Assembly: GCA_003158495.1 (NCBI GenBank)
Contig: PMJT01000066.1
Location: forward strand, 7,253 to 12,670
Direction: 5' to 3'
DNA from: Chloroflexota bacterium
Lineage (GTDB): Bacteria; Chloroflexota; Limnocylindria; Limnocylindrales; CSP1-4
Length of the DNA stretch: 5,418 bases
Made by a program: the position numbers and the translations under genes
Shown: positions 1 through 5,418 of the stretch, in pieces
How positions within the stretch are numbered: position 1 is the first letter of the stretch
Layout of the letters: every line of letters starts with the position of its first letter
The notes under the pieces: generated by a model
What the model saw: the letters and a program-made list of their open reading frames with translations, nothing else
Databases searched by the model: none
Told to the model about the DNA's origin: nothing

Positions 1-120
1 ATCGGCTGCACAGGCGGCTATCACAGGTCCATCGTTGTGACCGAGGAACTGCACAGGTGGCTGGTGGAACGAGGTTTCGGTACCGTCGCCGTCTTCCACC
101 GCGAACTGGAGCGCGGATGA
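1..120 (+). CDS. rapZ: RapZ (YvcJ family) C-terminal end, 5'-truncated
   Basis: This is the last 39 codons of a gene that begins before the window. The reading frame starts at base 1 and stops at TGA 118-120. The fragment opens with IGCTGGYHRS, which matches the highly conserved CTGGxHRS signature of the RapZ/YvcJ C-terminal domain, and ends in a V-x-V-x-HREL strand/helix typical of the family's last residues. Family knowledge: RapZ proteins have an N-terminal P-loop nucleotide-binding domain and a C-terminal domain; in E. coli the C-terminal domain senses glucosamine-6-phosphate and binds small RNAs, while in Gram-positive bacteria the role is less defined. The usual Gln of CTGGQHRS is Tyr here. 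The stop overlaps the yvcK start by ATGA, and a rapZ-yvcK-whiA neighbourhood is classic, which strongly supports the call. The P-loop domain lies outside the window and cannot be checked. Confidence 0.93.
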   Translation: MGCTGGYHRSIVVTEELHRWLVERGFGTVAVFHRELERG

Positions 121-1472
121 ACCTGCCGCGGCTCCGGGTGAGCGGCGCGGTCCTGCGACGCTGGCTGACACCCGGCATCGGCATCAAACGCTGGCTGGTC
201 GTCGTCTTCGCGGGCGAGTTGCTCCTGGCGCTGGCCGGCGCCCTGATACTGCGCGAGCTCTACCGGGACTTCGACTTTGGGCCCGGCGAGACGGTGCTGT
301 ATTTCATGACTCTCCAGTTCCTGCCGTACTGGGTCCGCGGCGTCGTCGTCGGCGTGGCCGGTGTCGGGCTGTTCGTCTGGGGATCGTGGCGGGCGGTCCG
401 CGGACTCATGGGTCCGTTCCTCGCTTCGGAGAGCGATCAGCCGCTCGTAGAGGTCATCTACCAGAAGCGGTTCCTGTCGCGCGGCCCAAAGACGGTCGTC
501 ATCGGCGGCGGAACCGGCCTCTCCACGCTGCTGCGTGGCATCAAGGAGCACACGAGCAATATCACGGCCGTCGTCACGGTCGCGGACGACGGCGGCTCCT
601 CGGGCCGCCTGCGCGAGGAGCTGGGCATCCCGGCGGTCGGCGACATCCGTAACTGCATCGCCGCCCTGGCCGACTCGGAACCCCTAATGGCGGAACTGCT
701 CCAGTACAGGTTCACCGGGGGGGCCGACGCGGGTCTGAGCGGCCACACCGTAGGCAACCTCCTGCTGGCGGCCATGGCGTCGGTCCAGGGTGATGATTTC
801 GAAGAGGGCGTCCGGCAGATGAACCGCGTCCTCGCCGTACGCGGCCAGGTCGTGCCGGCCACTGCCACTGCGGTCACGCTCCATGCCCAGCTCATCGGTG
901 GGACGCAAGTCAGCGGCCAGTCGGAGATCGCCAGGTCCACCAGGATCGATCGGGTCTGGCTCATGCCGGACAACGTCGCCGCGAGCGAGGATGCCCGGCG
1001 GGCGATCGAGGAAGCGGACCTGGTCGTGATCGGCCCCGGCAGCCTGTATACGAGCATCATGCCGAGCCTGCTCCTGCCGGACCTGCTTCACGCGGTCAAG
1101 GCCTCTGCGGCCGTGAAGCTGTACATCTGCAACGTGGCCACACAGCGCGGCGAGTCACAGGGCTACGACCTCGAGGACCATCTCGCGGCCATCGAGCGCC
1201 ATACCGGCGCCGGCTGGATCGACGTGGTCCTGGCCAACAACCGGTTCGACGCGAAGCGGCCGGGCAGCTATGGGGCCGAACCGGTCAAGCTGCGCTGGCC
1301 GCCCTCCGCCGTGTTTGCGCATGCCGCAACCCCTCGGCTCGTGCTCGAGGACGTCGTCGATCCGGAGAATGCCCATCACCACGACCCGGCCCGACTGGCC
1401 GGCGCTGTGATGCGCGTCTACGAACGGGAGTCGTACGGCCGGCGCCGCTCGCGGGTTCCACGGACCGCCTAG
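117..1472 (+). CDS. yvcK: YvcK/CofD-like UDP-GlcNAc-binding protein with N-terminal membrane anchor
   Basis: 451 aa. The start at ATG 117 is preferred over the in-frame ATG at 57 because it overlaps the rapZ stop (ATGA) and has a GGAG ribosome site at 108-111, 5 bases upstream. Family motifs are all present: VVIGGGTGLS (about residues 127-135, nucleotide-sugar-binding glycine loop), ADDGGSSGRLR (156-166), VGDIRNC (174-180), GHTVGNLLLA (209-218), IGPGSLYTSI (305-314) and NVATQRGES (339-347), with a late HHHDPARLA. YvcK proteins of B. subtilis and Listeria bind UDP-GlcNAc and control carbon flow between central metabolism and cell-wall precursors. Canonical family members are about 300-320 aa; this one has about 125 extra N-terminal residues with two hydrophobic segments (about 26-45 and 73-91). 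Basic residues K24/R25 before the first and R92/R95 after the second suggest both ends face the cytoplasm, so the soluble domain would be tethered to the inner side of the membrane. The topology is inferred. Confidence 0.95.
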   Translation: MNLPRLRVSGAVLRRWLTPGIGIKRWLVVVFAGELLLALAGALILRELYRDFDFGPGETVLYFMTLQFLPYWVRGVVVGVAGVGLFVWGSWRAVRGLMGPFLASESDQPLVEVIYQKRFLSRGPKTVVIGGGTGLSTLLRGIKEHTSNITAVVTVADDGGSSGRLREELGIPAVGDIRNCIAALADSEPLMAELLQYRFTGGADAGLSGHTVGNLLLAAMASVQGDDFEEGVRQMNRVLAVRGQVVPATATAVTLHAQLIGGTQVSGQSEIARSTRIDRVWLMPDNVAASEDARRAIEEADLVVIGPGSLYTSIMPSLLLPDLLHAVKASAAVKLYICNVATQRGESQGYDLEDHLAAIERHTGAGWIDVVLANNRFDAKRPGSYGAEPVKLRWPPSAVFAHAATPRLVLEDVVDPENAHHHDPARLAGAVMRVYERESYGRRRSRVPRTA

Positions 1473-1536
1473 TGGACGAGGGCCACGTCCGCGCGCCGCT
1501 TCGTCGCGATAGAACAGGGCGGCCGGTGCCCCGAAG

Positions 1537-2421
1537 ATGACGACGGCGGAGCGCGACCTCGTCGATTCCCTGCGCGCCGAGCTGGCGGCCATCGAACCCC
1601 ACCGGCGGTGCTGCCGGACGGCCGAGCTGGCGGGCCTGGCGGGCGCCTTCGAGCCTCGACGGCGCACCGTGACCCGAGTGGTTCTGCGGTTGAGCCGCGG
1701 TCGCGCAGGGGAGTCGGGGGCGGCCGCGGGTGGCGGGGCCGCGGGCGCCGAGGCCGGGGTCGACGTGGCGCTTCCACAGCCGCCCGAGGCGCCCCCATTC
1801 GAATGGGATCGCGCCGCCGAGCACTGCCGCATCGCCTACCTGCGCGGCAGATTCCTCGCCCACGGCTCGCTGAGCCTCGCATCGGGCCGGACCCACCTCG
1901 AGTTCGTTCTGCCCGCGGATGAGGCGCTCCTGTTGTGCGATCAGCTGGCAGGTTTCGAGATGGCCGCCAACTGGCGCATGCGTCGCGGCCGCGGCGTCGT
2001 GACCTGGAAGAGCGTGGAGACGGTCGTGACGTTCCTCAAGGTCGTGGGCGGAGGCTCGTCGCTCCTGGAGCTGGAGTCGCGGCAGGTCTCGCGGACCGTG
2101 CGTGGCGACCTCAACCGCGTGATCAACGCCGAGTCGGCAAACCTGCAGCGGGCCGTGGCCGCGTCGGCGCGTCAGGTCGAGGCGATCGACGCCGTCGAGG
2201 CGGACGGTCGACTGGCCGAGCAGCCGTACGTCGTACGCCTCGTGGCCGACGCCCGTCGCGAGGAACCCGAAGCCACCTTCTCCCAGCTCGCCGAACGACT
2301 CGGGCTGCACCGCTCCGCCGTCCAGCGAGCCTTGGAACGCATCGAGAGGCTTGCCCTCCACCCGGACGAAAGAGTGGGGAAGCGGCGCCCACAGAGGCGC
2401 GGACCTAAGCGGGCGGGTTGA
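1537..2421 (+). CDS. whiA: WhiA-like DNA-binding protein, divergent
   Basis: 294 aa, a little short of the 310-330 aa usual for WhiA. The call rests on the N-terminal CCRTAELAGLAGAF (from C25-C26), the second-repeat signature CRIAYLRGRFLAHGSLS (from C97), the family block DLNRVINAESANLQRAV followed by ARQVEAIDAVEADGRL, a C-terminal helix-turn-helix (about residues 246-271), and the place directly after yvcK. WhiA combines a degenerate, non-cutting LAGLIDADG homing-endonuclease-like domain with a C-terminal HTH; it controls sporulation septation genes in Streptomyces and affects chromosome segregation and division in Bacillus. Two oddities: the first LAGLIDADG-like repeat is shortened and contains an Ala/Gly-rich stretch at residues 55-74, and the HTH reads GLHRSAVQRALERI instead of the usual SKSGVNHR-type helix. 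The start is constrained by an in-frame TAG at 1510-1512; ATG 1537 is the first ATG after it. No good ribosome site precedes it; AGGGCGG at 1516-1522 is 14 bases away. Confidence 0.88.
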   Translation: MTTAERDLVDSLRAELAAIEPHRRCCRTAELAGLAGAFEPRRRTVTRVVLRLSRGRAGESGAAAGGGAAGAEAGVDVALPQPPEAPPFEWDRAAEHCRIAYLRGRFLAHGSLSLASGRTHLEFVLPADEALLLCDQLAGFEMAANWRMRRGRGVVTWKSVETVVTFLKVVGGGSSLLELESRQVSRTVRGDLNRVINAESANLQRAVAASARQVEAIDAVEADGRLAEQPYVVRLVADARREEPEATFSQLAERLGLHRSAVQRALERIERLALHPDERVGKRRPQRRGPKRAG

Positions 2422-2524
2422 CCGGTGAACCGCGTACGGCTCTGGCATGCCGACTGACACGCCCGTGCGGACCGACAGGCGTCGTGCGAAGGGCCGAACC
2501 TCCCTCCGGGCTCCGGCCTCGCTC

Positions 2525-2533
2525 TGTCATCAT
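2525..2533 (+). promoter_or_regulatory. Possible extended -10 for a leaderless tpiA transcript
   Basis: TGTCATCAT has the same TGn-plus-hexamer layout as the element before secG (CATCAT, 4 of 6 to TATAAT). It ends 7 bases before the tpiA ATG, so transcription would start at or next to the A of the start codon. This agrees with the absence of a ribosome site there. No -35 element is recognisable, so the call is weak. Confidence 0.22.
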
Positions 2534-2540
2534 TGACGGC

Positions 2541-3341
2541 ATGAGACCACTGATCATTGCCGCTAACTGGAAGATGAACACCACCCCTGCGGACGCTGGA
2601 GAGCTGGCCGCGATAATTGCCGCCCGGACCGAGGAGCCGGGTGTGACTCGAGTCATTTGCCCGCCCTACGTGTGCCTCGCCGCCGTCAGGGACGCGCTGG
2701 CCGGCACGAACGTCGCCGTCGGCGCCCAGAACGTCCATCACGAGCTTGCCGGCGCGTACACGGGCGAGATTTCGGCAGCAGCGCTCGCCGGACTGGCGAC
2801 GTGGGTCATCCTCGGCCACTCCGAGCGCCGTCGCGACGCCATGGAGTCGGACGAGCTGATCGGCAAGAAGCTCGCTCGCGCCATCTCCTCCGGGCTGCGC
2901 CCAATCCTCTGCGTCGGCGAGCTCCTCGCCGAGCGTGAGTCCGGTCGAGCCGTCGAAGTCGTGGCCAATCAGCTCCGGGGCGCCCTTGCGGGCAAGGACG
3001 TCGAAGCCTTGATCAACGGCGGCTTTGTCATCGCCTACGAACCGGTCTGGGCGATCGGCACCGGCCGGACCGCATCCAGCGCCGACGCCGCCGCAATGGC
3101 CGAGGCGATCCGCTCCACGCTGGCCGAGGACCTAGGCTGGGGCAAGAGCGCCGAGCTCGTCCCCGTCCTGTATGGCGGCAGCGTGACCAGCGCCAACATC
3201 GGCGAGTTCCTGGCCGAGCATTCGATCGACGGCGGACTCGTCGGCGGCGCGTCGCTCAAGCCAGACGAGATGGCCGGCATGGTGGCTCGCGCCGCGATCA
3301 CTGCGATGGCTCGCGCCGCGGCCGAGGGCAAGCCCGTATGA
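2541..3341 (+). CDS. tpiA: Triosephosphate isomerase
   Basis: 266 aa, near the usual 250-260 aa. It interconverts dihydroxyacetone phosphate and glyceraldehyde-3-phosphate in glycolysis and gluconeogenesis, in the cytoplasm. The TIM-barrel signatures are complete: IIAANWKMN with substrate-binding N9 and catalytic K11, GAQNVHHELAGAYTGEIS, ILGHSERR with electrophile H93 and E95, PILCVGE, AYEPVWAIGTG with catalytic base E167 followed by the flexible loop 6, and the phosphate-binding YGGSV and GGLVGGASL near the C-terminus. The open frame reaches back to 2418, but ATG 2541 is chosen because homologues begin immediately before the first beta strand (RPLIIAANWK). No Shine-Dalgarno sequence is visible before it, so leaderless translation is possible. 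The C-terminus carries an Ala-rich tail of about ten residues (ARAAAEGKPV). The stop overlaps the gpmI start by ATGA, implying one transcript and coupled translation. Confidence 0.97.
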   Translation: MRPLIIAANWKMNTTPADAGELAAIIAARTEEPGVTRVICPPYVCLAAVRDALAGTNVAVGAQNVHHELAGAYTGEISAAALAGLATWVILGHSERRRDAMESDELIGKKLARAISSGLRPILCVGELLAERESGRAVEVVANQLRGALAGKDVEALINGGFVIAYEPVWAIGTGRTASSADAAAMAEAIRSTLAEDLGWGKSAELVPVLYGGSVTSANIGEFLAEHSIDGGLVGGASLKPDEMAGMVARAAITAMARAAAEGKPV

Positions 3342-4927
3342 CGGCCGCGAGCGGCACCGGTCGGCCGCGCCCAATCGTCCTGGTCGTTCTCGACGGGTTC
3401 GGCATCGGACCCAATCCGGCCGTCGACGCCATCGCCCAGGCTCGAATGCCCAACTGGCACAAGTTCCTGGATCGATGGCCGCACAGCGCACTTGAAGCGT
3501 CCGAGGAGTTCGTCGGCCTTCCCCAAGGCCAGATGGGCAACTCGGAGGTGGGCCACCTGAACCTGGGTACCGGTCAGCCTGTCCTGCAGGACCTGCCCCG
3601 AATCGACAAGTCGATCACGACGGGTGGGTTCTTCAGCCGGCCTGTCCTGCTCGCGCTGTGCGAACGGGCCAAGGAAGCCGACCATACCCTCCACCTGATC
3701 AGCCTGGTCGGCCCCGGCGGCGTTCACGCCAACGACCGCCACCTGGTCGCCGTGGCCGAGCTAGCCGCCCGCCAGGGAGTGAAGCGCGTCCGCGTTCACG
3801 GACTCCTCGACGGCCGCGACACACCGCCACGATCCGCCATCGAGTACGTGCCGGACCTGGAGGCCCGCCTCGCGGCCGTCCACCCGGACGCGAAGATAGC
3901 CACGATCGGCGGGCGCTACTACGCCATGGACCGCGACAAGCGCTGGGAGCGGACCGCCAAGGGCTTCGATGCCATCGTCCACGGCGTCGCGGACTTCCGA
4001 GCCCCGTCGGCCGTTGCTGCCGTCGAGCAGGGCTACGCGCGCGGCGAAAACGACGAGTTCATCATGCCGACGGTCATCGACGGCGTGAGCCACGGGGCAA
4101 TCGCCGACGGCGACGCGGTCCTGCACTGCAACTTCCGGGCGGACCGGGCCCGCCAGCTCAGCCACGCGCTGGCCGACGCCGATTTCGGCGCCTTCGACCG
4201 GAACGCGGCTGGGCCGATGCCCAAAGGCATCCTGTACGCCACCATGACGGCCTACGAGGCCGATCTGCCGGTCCAGGTGGTCTTCGGGCCGGAAGTGGTG
4301 CCGTCGCTTGCCGGCGCCGTCAGCAAGGCCGGCTGGACGCAGTTCCACGTCGCCGAGACGGAGAAGTACGCCCACGTGACGTATTTCTTCAACGGCGGCC
4401 GCGAGGCGCCCTGGCCGGGCGAGGATCGCAAGCTCATCCCGAGCCTCAGGATCGCCACGTACGACCTCCAGCCGTCGATGGCGGCCGAGGGCGTCTGCGA
4501 CGCACTGGTCGAGGCGATCGGGAGCGGCAAGTACGACCTCATCGTCGCCAACTTCGCAAACCCCGACATGGTCGGCCACACCGGCGTGTGGGGCGCCACG
4601 ATCAAGGCCTGTGAGACCGTCGACGCCGCCCTGGGGCGTGTCGCCGATGCGATTCTGGCCGTTGATGGCGGCGATCCGTCCGCGCCCGGCGCCGTCCTGC
4701 TGATCACCGCGGACCATGGGAACGCGGACGAGATGAAGGACGAAGCCGGAAATCCGGTTACCAAGCACTCTCTCAATCCCGTGCCGTTGCTCGGAATTGG
4801 TCGCGACATGGACGGGAAGCGCCTCGAGGACGGCCGCCTGGCCGACGTGACGCCCACGATTCTCGAGATCGGCGGCCTGGAGCCCTGGCCGGAAGTGACC
4901 GGCCACTCGCTCCTCGCGAAGATCTAG
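3338..4927 (+). CDS. gpmI: 2,3-bisphosphoglycerate-independent phosphoglycerate mutase
   Basis: 529 aa (family about 510). It interconverts 3-phosphoglycerate and 2-phosphoglycerate by a phosphoserine intermediate and two Mn ions, in the alkaline phosphatase superfamily. The metal and catalytic residues of the Geobacillus enzyme can all be placed: D19 in VVLDGFG, nucleophile S69 in MGNSEVGHLNLG, H130 in GGVH, R193 and R199 in GGRYYAMDRDKRW, R267 and R270 in NFRADRARQ, K343 in EKYAHVTYFFNGG, D410 and H414 in NPDMVGHTG, D459-H460 in TADHGNADEM, and H477 in TKHSLNPVP. The order is split phosphatase domain (about 1-80 and 315-529) around a phosphotransferase domain. The start ATG 3338 overlaps the tpiA stop, with GAGGG at 3324-3328 nine bases upstream. 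The motif usually written GGVHSHxxH reads GGVHANDRH here, keeping the catalytic His but replacing the second one with Asn. An active enzyme is expected. Confidence 0.97.
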   Translation: MTAASGTGRPRPIVLVVLDGFGIGPNPAVDAIAQARMPNWHKFLDRWPHSALEASEEFVGLPQGQMGNSEVGHLNLGTGQPVLQDLPRIDKSITTGGFFSRPVLLALCERAKEADHTLHLISLVGPGGVHANDRHLVAVAELAARQGVKRVRVHGLLDGRDTPPRSAIEYVPDLEARLAAVHPDAKIATIGGRYYAMDRDKRWERTAKGFDAIVHGVADFRAPSAVAAVEQGYARGENDEFIMPTVIDGVSHGAIADGDAVLHCNFRADRARQLSHALADADFGAFDRNAAGPMPKGILYATMTAYEADLPVQVVFGPEVVPSLAGAVSKAGWTQFHVAETEKYAHVTYFFNGGREAPWPGEDRKLIPSLRIATYDLQPSMAAEGVCDALVEAIGSGKYDLIVANFANPDMVGHTGVWGATIKACETVDAALGRVADAILAVDGGDPSAPGAVLLITADHGNADEMKDEAGNPVTKHSLNPVPLLGIGRDMDGKRLEDGRLADVTPTILEIGGLEPWPEVTGHSLLAKI

Positions 4928-4957
4928 GTCCAAATCCAGGCGCATCGCCGCGGCCTT

Positions 4958-4976
4958 CCGGCTCCATACCAGCCGG
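4958..4976 (+). terminator. Possible hairpin after gpmI
   Basis: A perfect 6-bp inverted repeat, CCGGCT (4958-4963) and AGCCGG (4971-4976), encloses a 7-base loop 31 bases after the gpmI stop. No run of T follows, so it is not a textbook intrinsic terminator; in GC-rich genomes short GC stems without a U-tract are sometimes proposed as terminators, but chance occurrence at this base composition is also likely. It sits between the glycolysis pair and the possible secG promoter, where a transcription boundary would make sense. Confidence 0.25.
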
Positions 4977-4991
4977 CGGGTCGCGGCCTTG

Positions 4992-5000
4992 TGCTAACAT
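4992..5000 (+). promoter_or_regulatory. Possible extended -10 promoter for secG
   Basis: TGCTAACAT fits a TGn extended -10 followed by TAACAT (4 of 6 to TATAAT), standing out as AT-rich in a very GC-rich gap. A transcript would begin near 5007 and leave a leader of about 40 bases before the GTG at 5048. No recognisable -35 element lies at the expected distance (about 4972-4977). The element also overlaps the alternative GTG start at 4991, which argues for the downstream start. Confidence 0.35.
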
Positions 5001-5047
5001 GCGCCGGTCCGCTGTCGGGCGGCCCCACAACGAGGTCATTTCCAGCC

Positions 5048-5269
5048 GTGATACCCGCTCTCGCCATCGGCCAGGACATCATCGGCGTCTTCCTGATGAT
5101 CGCGATCCTCATGCAGGCGCGTGGTTCGGGTCTCTCCGCCACCTTCGGCGGCGACTCGTCCGTCTACCGCAGCCGCCGCGGGATCGAGCGTCGCCTGTGG
5201 CAGTTCACGATCCTCCTGGCGGTGATGTTCTGCGTCTTCTCCGAGATGAGCTTCGTCATCAAGCCTTGA
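5048..5269 (+). CDS. secG: Preprotein translocase subunit SecG
   Basis: 73 aa from GTG 5048. SecG is the small, non-essential subunit of the SecYEG channel that assists protein export across the inner membrane. The sequence shows the family plan: a first membrane helix (about residues 4-22, ending ILMQ), the conserved cytoplasmic loop QARGSGLSATFGGDSS with the following YRSRRGIER, and a second membrane helix (about 51-71). The loop QxRGSGLxxxFGGDSS followed by Y-R-x-R-R-G is typical of short SecG proteins in Chloroflexota. The frame is open back to GTG 4991 (92 aa), but that start would add a non-hydrophobic, Pro/Gly/Thr-rich stretch atypical of SecG and would lie inside the possible -10 element. 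GAGGT at 5032-5036, 11 bases before GTG 5048, may serve as the ribosome site. An acidic residue (E66) lies within the second hydrophobic segment. Confidence 0.9.
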   Translation: MIPALAIGQDIIGVFLMIAILMQARGSGLSATFGGDSSVYRSRRGIERRLWQFTILLAVMFCVFSEMSFVIKP

Positions 5270-5277
5270 GCTTGCGG

Positions 5278-5294
5278 GCGTCCCGGCTGGACGC
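5278..5294 (+). terminator. Possible hairpin after secG
   Basis: A perfect 6-bp inverted repeat, GCGTCC (5278-5283) and GGACGC (5289-5294), with a 5-base loop, starts 9 bases after the secG stop. The position is right for a terminator, but the following bases (GGCTATTCC) are not a T-run, so intrinsic termination is uncertain. It may instead be a chance stem in GC-rich sequence. Confidence 0.3.
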
Positions 5295-5353
5295 GGCTAT
5301 TCCATGGCGGGCGAGCCTCGTTTCGGCCTGCCTTCGCGAGTTGACGTAGGGCC

Positions 5354-5418
5354 ATGAGTCGTCGCGACCGTTACGCGGTAGCAGCTCTCCTCCTCGCCCT
5401 GGCCGTCGCCGGCGCGGT
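5354..5418 (+). CDS. Start of an exported or membrane-anchored protein, 3'-truncated
   Basis: The first 21 codons of a gene that continues past the window. ATG 5354 is the earliest possible ATG because an in-frame TGA lies at 5342-5344. The peptide starts MSRRDR and continues with a hydrophobic run rich in Ala, Leu and Val (about residues 8-21), the n-region plus h-region pattern of a Sec signal peptide or a first membrane helix; no cleavage site or lipobox is reached. Identity cannot be determined from this fragment. From recollection of similar Chloroflexota loci, a solute-binding protein of a peptide ABC transporter is plausible after secG, but nothing in these 65 bases proves it. No strong ribosome site is seen; AGG at 5348-5350 is only 3 bases from the ATG. 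Confidence 0.7.
   Translation, partial: MSRRDRYAVAALLLALAVAGA

Noticed and set aside
1473..1536. Possible regulatory site or promoter in the yvcK-whiA gap
   Set aside because: Only 4-bp stems and an isolated TAGAAC without a matching -35 are visible; nothing rises above background.
2418..2423. TTGACC resembling a -35 element at the whiA stop
   Set aside because: No acceptable -10 hexamer lies 16-18 bases downstream (TCTGGC at 2441-2446).
1285..2460. Long open frame (391 codons) on the - strand opposite yvcK's end and whiA
   Set aside because: It lies antisense to the well-supported whiA and the yvcK end, its translation is rich in Arg, Gly, Pro and Ala without any recognisable motif, and such frames arise readily opposite GC-rich genes.
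2491..2519. GGGCCG...CGGCCT inverted repeat after whiA as a terminator
   Set aside because: The loop is 17 bases with one G-T pair and no T-run follows, so it is within chance expectation for GC-rich sequence.
2418..2540. Upstream in-frame extension of tpiA
   Set aside because: The extra 41 residues have no match to the TIM fold, which begins at the strand right after ATG 2541, and the extension would overlap the whiA stop without a ribosome site.
3658..4614. 318-codon + strand frame inside gpmI
   Set aside because: It is an Arg/Pro-rich out-of-frame reading of gpmI with no domain resemblance.
3761..4945. Long open frame (394 codons) on the - strand opposite gpmI
   Set aside because: It is fully antisense to gpmI, whose catalytic residues are all intact, and its translation shows no family signature; the long frame is a side effect of high GC at third codon positions.
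1..5418. A new defence, mobile or biosynthetic system
   Set aside because: All coding space is explained by rapZ, yvcK, whiA, tpiA, gpmI, secG and one truncated gene; gaps are 120 bases or less and hold no repeats of CRISPR type, transposase remnants or RNA genes that I can recognise.

Overview
This window reads as ordinary chromosomal core sequence from a GC-rich bacterium, most likely a Chloroflexota lineage (a Limnocylindria/Ellin6529-type soil or freshwater organism is my best guess), less likely an Actinomycetota member. The reasons are the rapZ-yvcK-whiA order shared by Gram-positive-type bacteria and Chloroflexota, a YvcK with a two-helix membrane extension, and a small SecG followed by a lipophilic export-type N-terminus. 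The taxonomic call is inference from gene order and protein style, not from a search.

Layout: every gene is on the + strand. Bases 1-120 hold the last 39 codons of rapZ. yvcK (117-1472) overlaps its stop by ATGA. After a 64-base gap comes whiA (1537-2421), then a 119-base gap, then tpiA (2541-3341), which overlaps gpmI (3338-4927), again by ATGA. A 120-base gap with a possible hairpin and a possible extended -10 element precedes secG (about 5048-5269). After 84 bases a new gene begins at 5354 and runs off the end; its first 21 residues look like a signal peptide or membrane anchor.

How the genes fit together: RapZ and YvcK belong to the amino-sugar/cell-envelope control module (RapZ is a GTPase-like nucleotide-binding protein, YvcK a UDP-GlcNAc-binding CofD-like protein), and WhiA is its usual DNA-binding neighbour. 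tpiA and gpmI form a translationally coupled glycolysis pair: triose phosphate isomerisation and 3-PG/2-PG interconversion. The gap and pgk genes that often lie between whiA and tpiA are absent here. SecG is the small accessory subunit of the SecYEG translocon, and the truncated last gene may encode one of its substrates.

I see no mobile element, CRISPR array, RNA gene or clearly new multi-gene system. The points most worth a second look are the membrane-anchored YvcK architecture and the divergent WhiA, whose first LAGLIDADG-like repeat is shortened with an Ala/Gly-rich linker and whose helix-turn-helix lacks the usual signature.
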